Assembly (NCBI RefSeq): GCF_041080675.1
Contig: NZ_CP163520.1
Location: 6,229,501 to 6,293,500 of the forward strand
Source: Streptomyces sp. cg36
Lineage (GTDB): Bacteria > Actinomycetota > Actinomycetes > Streptomycetales > Streptomycetaceae
Length of the DNA stretch: 64,000 bases
Reading direction: 5' to 3'
Shown: one piece after another, positions 9,419 through 19,500 of the stretch
How positions within the stretch are numbered: position 1 is the first letter of the stretch
How the letters are laid out: each line of letters opens with the position of its first letter
The notes under the pieces: model-generated
What the model was told of the DNA's origin: nothing
What the model saw: the letters and a program-made list of their open reading frames with translations, nothing else
The model's database searches: none
Translations under genes and position numbers: made by a program

Positions 9419-9423
9419 AGATT
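9386..9423 (+). terminator. Hairpins at the end of the slipin gene
   Basis: GAAGGTC (9386-9392) pairs with GACCTTC (9405-9411), overlapping the last codons. A second small palindrome, AATCT-AA-AGATT (9412-9423), sits just after the stop. Together they form a plausible terminator. Confidence 0.5.
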
Positions 9424-9581
9424 GTGAGCGGAGTCTCACCTGTGAACCCCAAATGGGTCGCACGGGGGTGATTCGTCCGGATCATGGCGAATGATCATGG
9501 CGGCGATGTTGCGGCCGTGTGAAACGAACGGGGCGTACGACACAAGCATTTCGCAATGCCGCTTCCCCGGCCGAATCCGAC

Positions 9582-9611
9582 TTGCCGGGCGTCCGGGGCG
9601 CCGCCTCTAAT
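9582..9611 (+). promoter_or_regulatory. Possible promoter of the peptide ABC operon
   Basis: TTGCCG (9582-9587) and TCTAAT (9606-9611) are separated by 18 nt. They lie 44 nt before the first permease start and resemble a vegetative sigma promoter. This is pattern matching only. A 10-bp direct repeat, GATCATGGCG, lies about 80-100 bp upstream. Confidence 0.3.
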
Positions 9612-9654
9612 GGCTGCCGATCCCGTCGGACGCACCTCCAGGAGCACGCCCCAG

Positions 9655-10572
9655 ATGTCAACGATCCGCGCCCTGCGCGCAGACCGCACCGGCCTGGCGG
9701 CGCTCTGCGCGGTGCTCCTGTTCGTCGTGCTCGCCCTCACCGCCCCCCTGATCACCGCCCTCTACGGCAAGAACCCCACCGAGCACTACGGGCAGAACAC
9801 CCCCGGACTGCTCAGCCCCGAAGGGCTCCCCGTGCTGCCCAACGGCGGGATCTCCGGGGAGTTCTGGTTCGGCCTCGAACCCGGTCTCGGCCGGGACGTC
9901 TTCGCCCAACTCCTGTACGGGATGCGGACGTCGCTGATCGTCGCCGTGGCCGCCACCGCCCTCATCGCCCTCCTCGGCACCGTGCTCGGACTGCTCGTCG
10001 GCTATCTCGGCGGCCTGGCCGACCGCGCCTTCACCTTCGTCTGCAACGTCCTGCTCGCCTTCCCCACCCTGCTCCTCCTGCTGGCGCTGAGCCCGGTCGT
10101 CAAGACCCGGTTCGTCGACCCCGGGGAGAACGAGCCGGTGTGGATGCAGTTCACGGTGCTGATCGCGGTGTTCGCCGCGTTCGGCTGGGTGCCGCTCGCC
10201 ATGGTGCTGCGCACCACCGTGAAGTCGCTGCGGGAGCGGGAGTTCATCGAGGCGGCCCGCGCCTCGGGGGCGAGCCGGCGCCACATCCTGGTGCGGGAGC
10301 TGCTGCCCAACATCTGGGCGCCGATCCTGGTCAACGTCACCCTCACCCTGCCCGGCATCGTCACCGCCGAAGCCGCGCTCTCCTATCTGGGCGTCGGCAT
10401 CGACGAGCCGGTCCCGGACTGGGGCCGGATGATCTCCCGGGGCGCGGAGGTCTTCTACGACGACCCCACCTACATGGTCTTCCCCGGCGTGACGATCCTC
10501 GTCTTCGTCCTCGCCTTCAACCTGCTCGGCGACGCCGTACGGGACGCGCTGGACCCCCGGACCGCCCGCTGA
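9655..10572 (+). CDS. Peptide ABC transporter permease (DppC-like)
   Basis: This 305-residue inner-membrane permease has about six hydrophobic segments. It also has the binding-protein-dependent transport signature EFIEAARASGASRRHILVRELLPN, which docks on the ATPase. The extended loop between helices 1 and 2 (EHYGQNTPGLLSPEG... GRDVFAQLLYGMRTSL) is typical of DppC/OppC. The ATG is preceded by AGGAG. It is the first gene of a four-gene importer for di- or oligopeptides (or another OppA-type ligand). Confidence 0.88.
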   Translation: MSTIRALRADRTGLAALCAVLLFVVLALTAPLITALYGKNPTEHYGQNTPGLLSPEGLPVLPNGGISGEFWFGLEPGLGRDVFAQLLYGMRTSLIVAVAATALIALLGTVLGLLVGYLGGLADRAFTFVCNVLLAFPTLLLLLALSPVVKTRFVDPGENEPVWMQFTVLIAVFAAFGWVPLAMVLRTTVKSLREREFIEAARASGASRRHILVRELLPNIWAPILVNVTLTLPGIVTAEAALSYLGVGIDEPVPDWGRMISRGAEVFYDDPTYMVFPGVTILVFVLAFNLLGDAVRDALDPRTAR

Positions 10573-10685
10573 TCCAACGCGCCGCCCCCGCACACCACTT
10601 CAGCCGCACCGCGCCATCCGCACCACTTCATCCACGTCACCTCGTTCACCTCGTTCACGTCACTTCGTACGACCGGAGTTCCGCC

Positions 10686-12467
10686 ATGCCCAGAATCAGC
10701 CCGCGCACCGCAGCCGTCCCGGCTCTCGCCACCGCCGCCGCCCTGCTGCTCTGCTCCTGCTCGGCGGGCGCGGGCACCGGCGACGGGGGCGGCGGGACCA
10801 AGTCCGCCGAGGTCAAGAGCGGGCAGCGGCTCACCGCGACGCTGGGCACCGCCAAGGACAGCAGGGGCCCGGCCCCCGCGATCGCGGACGCCCGGTCCGG
10901 CGGCACGGTCAAGGTCGCCAACCTCAACGACTACAGCCACCTCGACCCGCAGAAGATCTACGCGGGCGAGGGCTACAGCACCTCGCTGCTCTGGGGCCGC
11001 CAGCTGACCCAGTATCAGGTGGTGGACGGCAAGCCCGTCCTGGTGGGCGACCTGGCCACCGACACGGGCCGCTCCTCGGACGGCGGGCGCACCTGGACGT
11101 ACACCCTCAAGGACGGCATCGCCTGGGAGGACGGGCAGCCGATCACCTCCGCGCACATCAAGTACGGCATCGAGCGCACCTTCGCCCCCGGCTTCGAGCT
11201 CGGGCCCAGCTACTGGCCCGAGTGGCTCACCGGCTCCGAGGACCGCAGCGCCGCCGTCAAGAAGTACGCCGGGCCCAAGCAGGGCTCCCTCGACGCCATC
11301 GAGACGCCGGACGCCAAGACCGTCGTCCTCCACTTCCCCCAGCCGCAGTCCGACGTGCCGTACATGGCCGCCCAGTCCTCCTCCTCACCGGTGCGCGAGG
11401 ACAAGGACACCGGCACCGCCTACGACACCCACCCCTTCGCCACCGGCCCGTACCGGATCGTCGAGCACAAGCAGAACCAGTCGCTCACCCTGGAGCGCAA
11501 CCCGCACTGGAAGGCGGAGACCGACCCGATCCGCCACCAGTACGCCGACCGCTTCGAGTTCACCTTCGGCAAGAAGATCCTCAACACCGCCCAGGAGGTC
11601 CTCAACGGGCGCGGCGACGGGCCGGACACCGTCACCACCAAGAGCGAGGTCCCGCCGGAGCTGTACGCCCAGGCCGGGCGCGACCCGGAGAAGAAGGCGC
11701 TGCTCGTCGCGGGGAGCAGGGGCGCCTACACCAACGACCTGTACATCAAGAACAGCCGGGTCACCGACCCCGAGGTCCGCAAGGCCATCCACTACCTCTT
11801 CCCGCGCGAGCAGGCCCGCCAGGTGCTCGGCGGCCCGCGCCTGGGCGAGTTCGCCACCACGCTCTCCTCGCCCGCCGTCGTCGGCTGGAAGAAGTACGAC
11901 CTCTACCCGGTCGCGCCCGGCGGTGACATCGAGAAGGCCAAGGAGCACCTGGCCAGGGCGAAGACGAAGGTGGACACGCTCACCTACGCGTACGAGGCCG
12001 ACGCGCCGGAGAAGGACCGGCTCGCCCAGGTCCTGGTCGACGCCTTCGCCAAGGCCGGGATCAAGCTGGTCGTGAAGCCCCTGGACAAGGCCGCGTTCAC
12101 CAACGAGGTCTTCCGCGGCCCGGCCCCCTACGACCTGTGGATGTCCACCAACTCCGTCGACTGGCCCACCCCGGCGACCCTGCTGCCCGACGGCTACGAC
12201 AGCCGCCTGGACGCCCTCTCCAACGGCATCCGCTACAACAACCCCAAGGTCGACAAGGAACTCGACCGAATCAAGGGGATCGGGGACGCGCAGCAGAAGG
12301 CCGCCGCGCTGATCGATCTGGAGCAGGTGGTCATGGCGGACGTGCCGGTCGTGCCGTTCCTCTACACCGCCGTCACCCAGTTCCGCGGCCGCAACATCGG
12401 CGGCGCCGCCATCCACCCCATCTACGGCTCCATCGCGGCGGCCGACCTCTACCTGAAGAAGTCCTGA
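10686..12467 (+). CDS. Peptide ABC transporter substrate-binding lipoprotein
   Basis: This 593-residue family 5 solute-binding protein starts with an Arg/Ala-rich signal sequence ending in a lipobox-like LLLCSC at about residues 19-24. It should therefore be lipid-anchored outside the membrane. SBP_bac_5 features include GGTVKVANLNDYSHLDPQ, WTYTLKDGIAWEDGQPITSAHIKYGIERTF and TGPYRIVEHKQNQSLTLERNPHW. The ATG follows CCGGAG. It lies between the two permease genes. The ligand is unknown; peptides are the default expectation. Confidence 0.9.
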   Translation: MPRISPRTAAVPALATAAALLLCSCSAGAGTGDGGGGTKSAEVKSGQRLTATLGTAKDSRGPAPAIADARSGGTVKVANLNDYSHLDPQKIYAGEGYSTSLLWGRQLTQYQVVDGKPVLVGDLATDTGRSSDGGRTWTYTLKDGIAWEDGQPITSAHIKYGIERTFAPGFELGPSYWPEWLTGSEDRSAAVKKYAGPKQGSLDAIETPDAKTVVLHFPQPQSDVPYMAAQSSSSPVREDKDTGTAYDTHPFATGPYRIVEHKQNQSLTLERNPHWKAETDPIRHQYADRFEFTFGKKILNTAQEVLNGRGDGPDTVTTKSEVPPELYAQAGRDPEKKALLVAGSRGAYTNDLYIKNSRVTDPEVRKAIHYLFPREQARQVLGGPRLGEFATTLSSPAVVGWKKYDLYPVAPGGDIEKAKEHLARAKTKVDTLTYAYEADAPEKDRLAQVLVDAFAKAGIKLVVKPLDKAAFTNEVFRGPAPYDLWMSTNSVDWPTPATLLPDGYDSRLDALSNGIRYNNPKVDKELDRIKGIGDAQQKAAALIDLEQVVMADVPVVPFLYTAVTQFRGRNIGGAAIHPIYGSIAAADLYLKKS

Positions 12468-12474
12468 CCCCGCC

Positions 12475-13467
12475 ATGACCGGTTACGTCGTCCGACGCGC
12501 CCTGCAGGCCGTGGCGGTGCTCCTCGCGATCACCGCCACCGCCTTCGGGCTGTTCTTCGCGGCCCCCTCCGACCCCGCGCTCATCGCCTGCGGACCCAAG
12601 TGCGACACCGGGCAGGTCGAGGCCGTACGCCACAGCATGGGCCTGGACCGGCCCGTCGCCGCCCAGTACGCCGACTACCTCGGCGGGCTGGTCGCGGGCC
12701 GCACCATCGACGATGTCGACGGCAGCCCCATCGACTGCCCGGCGCCCTGCCTGGGCTACTCCTACGCCCTGCACCAGCCGGTCCTGGACGCGATCGGCGA
12801 CCGCTTCCCGGCGACCCTGTCACTGGCGGCGGGCGCCCTGGTGGTGATCGCGGTGCTCGGCATCGGGGTGGGCTTCACCGCCGCCCTGCGCCGCGGCACC
12901 CGCACCGACCGGCTGCTCTCCACCTTCACCCTGGTCGGCGCCAGTGTGCAGATCTACTTCCTCGGCTACGCCCTCCAGTACCTCCTGGTGTACGCGACGG
13001 GTGCGCTGCCCGTGCCCGGCTACACCCCCTTCGGCTCGTCGCCCGGGGCCTGGGCGGCCGGGCTCGCCCTGCCCTGGCTGGTGCTCGGATTCGTCAACGC
13101 GGCCGTGTTCGCCCGGCTTTCGCGGGCCCAGCTGCTGGAGTCGATGCACGAGGGGTACGTCCGCACCGCCCGGGCCCGGGGCCTGTCCACCCTGCGCACC
13201 CATCTGAAGTACACCGCGCGCGGCGCCGGGGCCCCGCTGGTGCAGCTGCTCGGTCTGGAGGCGGGCGCCCTGTTCGGCGGGGCGTTCATCACCGAGACCG
13301 TCTTCGGCATCGACGGCATCGGCAAGCTGGCCGTCGACTCCGTCGTCCAGAACGATCTGCCCACCGTCGTCGGGACCGTCCTGCTCGCCGCCTTCTTCGT
13401 GGTGGTGTTCGTCGCGCTCGCCGACCTGCTGGTGGCCCGGCTCGATCCGAGAGTGAGGCTCGTATGA
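12475..13467 (+). CDS. Peptide ABC transporter permease (DppB-like)
   Basis: This 330-residue membrane protein shows the DppB/OppB pattern. The N-terminus MTGYVVRRALQAVAVLLAITATAFGLFF is followed by a long external loop, then hydrophobic helices and the EAA-like segment YVRTARARGLSTLRTHLKYTARG. It starts 7 nt after the binding-protein gene. Its stop overlaps the ATPase start (ATGA at 13464-13467), indicating coupled synthesis. Confidence 0.9.
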   Translation: MTGYVVRRALQAVAVLLAITATAFGLFFAAPSDPALIACGPKCDTGQVEAVRHSMGLDRPVAAQYADYLGGLVAGRTIDDVDGSPIDCPAPCLGYSYALHQPVLDAIGDRFPATLSLAAGALVVIAVLGIGVGFTAALRRGTRTDRLLSTFTLVGASVQIYFLGYALQYLLVYATGALPVPGYTPFGSSPGAWAAGLALPWLVLGFVNAAVFARLSRAQLLESMHEGYVRTARARGLSTLRTHLKYTARGAGAPLVQLLGLEAGALFGGAFITETVFGIDGIGKLAVDSVVQNDLPTVVGTVLLAAFFVVVFVALADLLVARLDPRVRLV

Positions 13468-15263
13468 GCGCCCTGAACGCCGAGCGCGCCGCGAGTGCGG
13501 AGCGCGCGGGGAGCGCCGTCCTGCGGGTGCGCGACCTGTCCGTCTCCTTCACCGGGCGCGGGGGCGTCCCGGCCCCGGCCGTCCGGGGCGTGTCCCTGAC
13601 GGTCGGACCCGGTGAAGTCCTGGGCCTGGTGGGGGAGTCGGGGTCCGGCAAGTCCACCGTGGGGCTCGCGGCCCTGGGGCTGCACGATCCCGTACGCACC
13701 CGGATCACCGGCAGTGTGGAGGTGGCCGGGACCGAGGTCGTGGGCGCCCCCGAGTCCGTGCTGCGGGGGCTGCGCGGGTCGAGGATCGCGATGGTGTTCC
13801 AGGACGCTCTCGCCGCGCTCTCGCCGTTCCACACCGTGGGGGCGCAGCTCGCCGAGGCGTATCGCGTCCACCACCGGGACGCCTCGCGCGCCGAGGCGCG
13901 GGAGCGGGCGGCGGCGATGCTGGAGCGGGTCGGGATCGCGGCCGGGCGGGCCGGTGACTTCCCGCACCAGTTCTCCGGCGGGATGCGCCAGCGCGTGATG
14001 ATCGCGGGCGCCCTGGTGAACGCGCCCGACGTGGTGGTCGCCGACGAGCCGACCACCGCGCTCGACGCCCGGGTGCAGCGCCAGGTCCTGGACCTGCTCG
14101 CGGAGCTCGGGCGCGAGAACGGCACCGCCGTGCTCTTCGTCAGCCACGACATGGGCGTGATCGGGGAGATCGCCGACCGGACGGCGGTGATGAGGGACGG
14201 CCGGGTCGTCGAGGAGGGGACGACGGCCCGGCTCCTCACCGCCGCCGCCCATCCCTACACCCGGGCCCTGATCGGGGCCGCGCCCACCATGGCCACGGTC
14301 CCGGGCAGCAGGCTCGCGACCGTGGACGAACCGGCCCCGGTGACCCCGCCCCGCCCCGCGCGCCCCCGCTTGGCGTCGCACGGCGAAGCCGGGCACCCGG
14401 ACGGCGTCGCACTGCCCGGGGCCGGGCATCGCGACGGTGCTGTGTCCTCGGGGGCCGGGCATCCGGACGGCGCCTCGCCGCCCGCCCTCGCCGAGATCAG
14501 CGGTCTGCGGGTCGCGTTCCCCGGGCGGCGGCCCCTCCTGGGCCGCCGGGCCGAGCCCGTCGTCGCCGTACGGGACGTGAGTCTGCGCATCGCGGCCGGT
14601 GAGACCCTCGGCCTGGTCGGCGAGTCCGGCTCCGGCAAGTCCACCACCGCCCGGGTGCTCGCCGGACTCCAGCGGCCGACCGCCGGCACCGTGCGGTTCG
14701 ACGGCCGGGACGTGTCCGGCGCCGCCGGGAACACCGCGCTGCGCCGCGAGCTCAGCCGGGACGTCCAGCTCGTCTTCCAGGACCCCTACGCCTCGCTCAA
14801 TCCGCGCCGCACGGTCGAGGAGATCGTCACCACACCGCTGCGGGCGCACACCCGGATGGACCGGGACGAGCGGCGGGAGAGGGCCGCCGGGCTGCTCAAG
14901 CAGGTGGGACTCGCGGAGGACCGGCTCGACAGCTACCCGCACGAGTTCAGCGGGGGCCAGCGCCAGCGCATCGGCATCGCGCGCGCCCTGGCCGTACGCC
15001 CCCGGCTGATCGTCGCGGACGAGCCGGTGTCCGCGCTCGACGTCTCCGTCCAGGCGCAGGTGCTGAACCTGCTCCTCGACCTCCGCGACGAACTGGGCCT
15101 CTCACTGCTGTTCGTCTCGCACGACCTGGCGGTGGTGCGGCACTTCTGCGACCGGGTCGCGGTGATGCGCGACGGCGCGATCGTGGAGGAGGGCGAGCGG
15201 GACGCCGTGTTCGGATCCCCGGCCACCGCGTACACCCGGGAGCTGCTCGCGGCGGCCTGCTAG
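13464..15263 (+). CDS. Double ATP-binding protein of the peptide ABC transporter (DppD-DppF fusion)
   Basis: This 599-residue protein contains two complete ABC ATPase domains. The first has Walker A GESGSGKST near residue 55, signature FSGGMRQRV and Walker B VVVADEPTTALD. The second has Walker A GESGSGKST, signature FSGGQRQRI and Walker B LIVADEPVSALD. A Pro/Gly-rich linker of about 70 residues with three imperfect copies of a GAGHPDG-like unit joins them. The first half continues into the oligopeptide-type tail HPYTRALIGAAPTM. One polypeptide therefore powers the importer. Confidence 0.93.
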   Translation: MSALNAERAASAERAGSAVLRVRDLSVSFTGRGGVPAPAVRGVSLTVGPGEVLGLVGESGSGKSTVGLAALGLHDPVRTRITGSVEVAGTEVVGAPESVLRGLRGSRIAMVFQDALAALSPFHTVGAQLAEAYRVHHRDASRAEARERAAAMLERVGIAAGRAGDFPHQFSGGMRQRVMIAGALVNAPDVVVADEPTTALDARVQRQVLDLLAELGRENGTAVLFVSHDMGVIGEIADRTAVMRDGRVVEEGTTARLLTAAAHPYTRALIGAAPTMATVPGSRLATVDEPAPVTPPRPARPRLASHGEAGHPDGVALPGAGHRDGAVSSGAGHPDGASPPALAEISGLRVAFPGRRPLLGRRAEPVVAVRDVSLRIAAGETLGLVGESGSGKSTTARVLAGLQRPTAGTVRFDGRDVSGAAGNTALRRELSRDVQLVFQDPYASLNPRRTVEEIVTTPLRAHTRMDRDERRERAAGLLKQVGLAEDRLDSYPHEFSGGQRQRIGIARALAVRPRLIVADEPVSALDVSVQAQVLNLLLDLRDELGLSLLFVSHDLAVVRHFCDRVAVMRDGAIVEEGERDAVFGSPATAYTRELLAAAC

Positions 15264-15343
15264 GGCGTGTCCGGGGTGCGCGAGAAGGGGACCGGGGAGG
15301 GGAAAACCGGCGAGGGGCTCCGGGGGCTGTCGGCCCGGGTCCT

Positions 15344-16396
15344 TCAGAGGTGCCCCGGGGAGGCCGGTGACGGGGGGCCGGTCTCCAGGGGGTCCTCCCC
15401 GGTTTCCTTCTTGCGCACCCCGGCCATGACCATGGTGACCGCCGCGCCGGCCACCGCCCAGGCGGAGAGCACCAGCAGCGGGCCGGTGACCGCGTTGCCC
15501 CGGAAGTAGGCGATGGAGCGGGCCGTCCAGGTGCCCGCGCCCGGCGGCAGTGCGGGCCCGATCGCCTTCCAGAACGGTGGCAGCAGCGGATAGGGATAGG
15601 CGCCGCCCGCGCTCGGGTTGCCCAGCACCACGACGACCAGGATCGCCAGTCCGATGCCGATGATCCCGGCGAGCCCCTGGAAGGCCAGGGTCGTGGCGCC
15701 CACCGCGAACACCACCAGCGCGCCCAGACCCGACAGGGCCAGGTAGTTGCCGGGCAGGGCGCTCAGCACCGGCCCGATGATCAGCGCGCCGAGCAGCCCG
15801 GCGGCGATCGAGTACACCGCGAGCGCGGCGAGCCGGATCAGCGCCCGCTGGACGTTGGCGGGCCGGGCGCCATGGCTGATGGCCAGGATCGCGGCGCAGA
15901 GATAGCCGCCCACGCACCAGCCGACGACCAGGTAGAACGAGGACAGCCCACGGGCGTCGCCCTGGTCCGCCGGGGCCACGTCCACCACCCGCACCGTGCG
16001 CCGCTCGGCCTTCTCGACCGCGGAGACGACCAGCTCGACGGCCCCGGAGAGGGAGGCTCCGCCACCGCTGGCGACGAGCAGGGTGTCGGTCGTGCCGGCC
16101 GGGTCGACCAGCAGCGCGCCGTCGATGTCGCGGTCGCGCAGCTGGCGGGTGGCGGTGGCCCGGTCCTTGACCGCCCGGGCGTCCAGCGCACCGCCCGGCA
16201 GCGCGTTCAGCCGCTGGACCGTCCCGGTGCTGATCTGCTCGGGCGCCACCACCGCGAACGCGATGTCCTTCGGCTTGGGGCTGTGGAAGGCCCCCGCGTA
16301 GGACGTGATGAACGCGACCATCAGCCCGAGCACCCCGATGACCAGCAGCGCGGCCCGCACGGTGACGGCGCTCTTCACCTCGTCGACGAACGTCAT
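15344..16396 (-). CDS. DUF3533-like multi-spanning membrane protein
   Basis: This 350-residue protein has one N-terminal transmembrane helix, an extracytoplasmic domain of about 150 residues, then five or six hydrophobic helices. This is the ABC-2/Pip-like layout of the DUF3533/YhgE type. Characteristic text includes IAFAVVAPEQISTGTVQRLNALPGGALDARAVKD and the LGNPSAGGAYPYPLLPPFWKAIGPALPPGAG loop. ATG 16396 follows AAGGGG. Family members are implicated in export or envelope functions, but no substrate can be named. It is divergent from dnaE2. Confidence 0.7.
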   Translation of the reverse strand: MTFVDEVKSAVTVRAALLVIGVLGLMVAFITSYAGAFHSPKPKDIAFAVVAPEQISTGTVQRLNALPGGALDARAVKDRATATRQLRDRDIDGALLVDPAGTTDTLLVASGGGASLSGAVELVVSAVEKAERRTVRVVDVAPADQGDARGLSSFYLVVGWCVGGYLCAAILAISHGARPANVQRALIRLAALAVYSIAAGLLGALIIGPVLSALPGNYLALSGLGALVVFAVGATTLAFQGLAGIIGIGLAILVVVVLGNPSAGGAYPYPLLPPFWKAIGPALPPGAGTWTARSIAYFRGNAVTGPLLVLSAWAVAGAAVTMVMAGVRKKETGEDPLETGPPSPASPGHL

Positions 16397-16498
16397 GCCC
16401 CTTACGCTCCGGGCCCCGGCCGGGCGGCGCAGTCGGAGGCGGGCCGAATGGCTGACGTCCGGACCGTCCCCCGGCCGTATGAGTCGCTCGCACATGTG

Positions 16499-16514
16499 TC
16501 GTACGCATGTTCGA
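16499..16514 (+). promoter_or_regulatory. LexA (SOS) box upstream of dnaE2
   Basis: The sequence TCGTAC-GCAT-GTTCGA matches the actinobacterial LexA consensus TCGAAC-N4-GTTCGA at 11 of 12 defined positions. It lies 58 nt before the dnaE2 start, so the polymerase and the overlapping Y-family gene are probably DNA-damage induced. Confidence 0.85.
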
Positions 16515-16571
16515 AAATTGGTCTATGGTGAAGGAGGGGGACGGTGAGAACGATTGGTCCAGGAGGTGTGG

Positions 16572-19500
16572 GTGCCCGGTTTCACGCATCTGCGCACCGT
16601 TTCGGGTTACTCCCTGCGATACGGGGCTTCCCACCCGGAGCGGCTGGCCGAGCGCGCCGCCGAACGGGGGATGGACGCACTCGCCCTCACCGACCGGGAC
16701 ACCCTCGCCGGCGCCGTGCGCTTCGCCAAGGCATGCGCGGCGGCGGGGGTGCGCCCACTCTTCGGGGTCGACCTCGCCGTCCCCGAACACCCCCTCGAAC
16801 AGCCGAAGGGTCCCGCCGGTTCCCAGCGCCCCCGCACCCCCGTCCGCGGCGGCGCCTTCATCGACGAGTCGGCGCCCCGCGCGGCCTTCCTCGCCCGCGA
16901 CGGCGCCACCGGCTGGGCGGAGCTCTGCCGGCTGATCACCGCCGCCCACACGGCGACCGGGCAGCCGCTGCTGTCCTGGTCCGCCCTGCCCGCGAGCGGG
17001 CTCACCGTGCTGCTCGGGCCGGAGTCCGAGGTGGGCCGGGCCCTCGCCGCGGGCCGCCCCGACCGGGCCGCCCGCCTCCTCGCCCCCTGGCGCGAGCTCT
17101 ACGGCGACGCCCTGCGCCTGGAGGCGGTGCACCACGGGCGCGCGGGCACCGGGCCCGGCTCGCTGCGGCTCGCCGCCCGCACCGTCGGCTTCGCCGCCGA
17201 ACAGGGCGTACCCGCCGTGCTGACCAACGCCGTGCGGTACGCGGACGCCGGGCTCGGCCCGGTCGCCGACGTCCTGGACGCGGCCCGCCGGCTGGTCCCC
17301 GTCGACCCGCGCAAGGGGCTGGACAGCGGCGAGCGCTGGCTGAAGGACCCGGCCGCCATGGCCCGCGCCGCCGAACGCGTCGCCGAGGCCGCCGGGCTGC
17401 GCCGGGACACCGCGCACCGGCTGCTCGCCGTGACCGAGGAGACCGCCGCCGCGTGTCTGGTCGACCCCGCCGAGGAGCTGGGCCTCCAGACGTACAGCTA
17501 CTTCCCGGAGCCCCACCTCGTCGGCGCCGCGGACCGCACCCCGCAGCGGGTCCTCGCCTCCCGCGCCGCCGCCGCAATGGTGCTGCGCGGCCACGCGGGC
17601 GAGCGCGCGTACTGGGAGCGGATGCACCACGAGCTGGACATCATCGCGTTCCACGGCTTCGCCTCGTACTTCCTCACCGTCGCCCAAGTCGTGGACGACA
17701 TACGGAAGATGGGGATCAGGGTGGCCGCGCGCGGCTCCAGCGCGGGCTCGCTCGTCAACCACCTCCTCGGCATCGCCCACGCCGACCCCGTCGAGCACGG
17801 CCTGCTGATGGAGCGCTTCCTCTCCACCCGGCGCCGGGTGCTGCCCGACATCGACATCGACGTCGAGTCCGCCCGCCGCCTCGACGTCTACCGCGCGATC
17901 ATCGACCGCTTCGGCACCGACCGGGTCGCCACCGTGGCCATGCCCGAGACCTACCGGGTCCGCCACGCGGTACGGGACGTGGGCGCCGCCCTGTCCATGG
18001 ACCCGGCCGAGATCGACCGGATCGCCAAGTCCTTCCCGCACATCCGGGCCCGGGACGCCCGCGCCGCCATGGCCGAACTGCCGGAGCTGCGCGAGGTCGC
18101 GGCCGAGCAGGGGCGGCACGGACGGCTGTGGGAGCTGGTCGAGGCGCTGGACGCGCTGCCGCGCGGAACCGCCATGCACCCCTGCGGTGTGCTGCTCTCG
18201 AACGCCTCGCTGCTGCGCCGCACCCCGGTCGTGGCGACCAGCGGCGAGGGGTTTCCCATGTCCCAGTTCGACAAGGAGGACGTGGAGGATCTCGGGCTGC
18301 TCAAGCTGGACGTCCTCGGTGTGCGGATGCAGTCGGCGATGGCGCACGCGGTCGCCGAGATCGGCCGCACCACCGGCCGCACGCCCGACCTCGACGACCC
18401 GCGCGAGGTCCCCCCGGGAGACCTGCCGACCTACCGGCTCATCAGGTCCACCGAGACGCTCGGCTGCTTCCAGATCGAATCGCCCGGCCAGCGCGATCTG
18501 ATCGGACGGCTCCAGCCCTCCACCTTCCACGACCTGGTCGTGGACATCTCGCTCTTCCGTCCGGGGCCGGTCGCCGCCGACATGGTCCGGCCGTTCATCG
18601 AAGCCCGCCACGGGCGGGTCCCGGTGCGCCATCCGCACGAGGACCTGGCGGACGTCCTGGGGGAGACCTACGGGGTGGTGGTCTTCCACGAGCAGATCAT
18701 CGCGATGATCGACATCATGACGGGCTGCGGCCGGGGCGAGGCCGACCGGGTGCGGCGCGGACTCTCCGACCCCGAGTCGCAGGAGAAGGCGCGCGTCTGG
18801 TTCGCCGGGCACGCGGCGGGGCGGAACTACTCGGCCGAAGTGATCGACCGCACCTGGGAGATCATCAAGGCGTTCGGCTCGTACGGCTTCTGCAAGGCGC
18901 ACGCCGTCGCGTTCGCCGTGCCGACCTACCAGTCCGCCTGGCTCAAGGCCCACCACCCGGCCGCCTTCTACGCCGGGCTGCTCACCCACGACCCCGGGAT
19001 GTACCCCAAGCGGCTGCTCCTCGCGGACGCCCGGCGGCGCGGGGTGCCCATCCTGCCGGTGGACGTCAACCGGTCCTCAGCGGTCCATAGAATCGAACTG
19101 GTGTACAATTCTCGGGTCTGGGGGCTCCGGCTCGCACTCGCCGACGTCCAGGGCATCAGCGAGGCCGAGACGGCCCGGATCGAACAGGAGCAGCCCTACT
19201 CCTCGCTGCTCGACTTCTGGCGCCGGGCCCGGCCCAGCCGCCCCGTCGCCGAACGGCTCGCCCAGGTCGGCGCGCTCGACGCGTTCGGCGGCAACCGGCG
19301 CGACCTGCTGCTGCACCTGGCCGAACTCCACCGCGCCCAGCGCGCGGCCGGGTCCGGCGGCGGCCAGCTCCCGCTCGGCGACGGGCGGCGGACGGCCCGC
19401 GCCGGACTGCCCGACCTCGACGACGCCGAACGGCTCAGCGCCGAGCTCGGCGTCCTCGGCATGGACACCTCCCGCCATCTGATGGTGGATCACGAGACCT

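Noticed and set aside
9519..10685. Upstream extension of the substrate-binding protein frame
   Set aside because: The extension runs through the DppC-like permease in another frame. The lipoprotein signal and ribosome site fix the start at 10686.
10573..10685. CACCTCGTT/CACTTCA repeats between permease and binding-protein genes
   Set aside because: They are short, imperfect and within a Pro/Thr-type GC-rich spacer. There is no palindromy or spacing that suggests a site.
15102..18989. 1295-codon minus-strand frame across dnaE2
   Set aside because: Antisense shadow of dnaE2 and the ATPase gene with no recognisable protein features.
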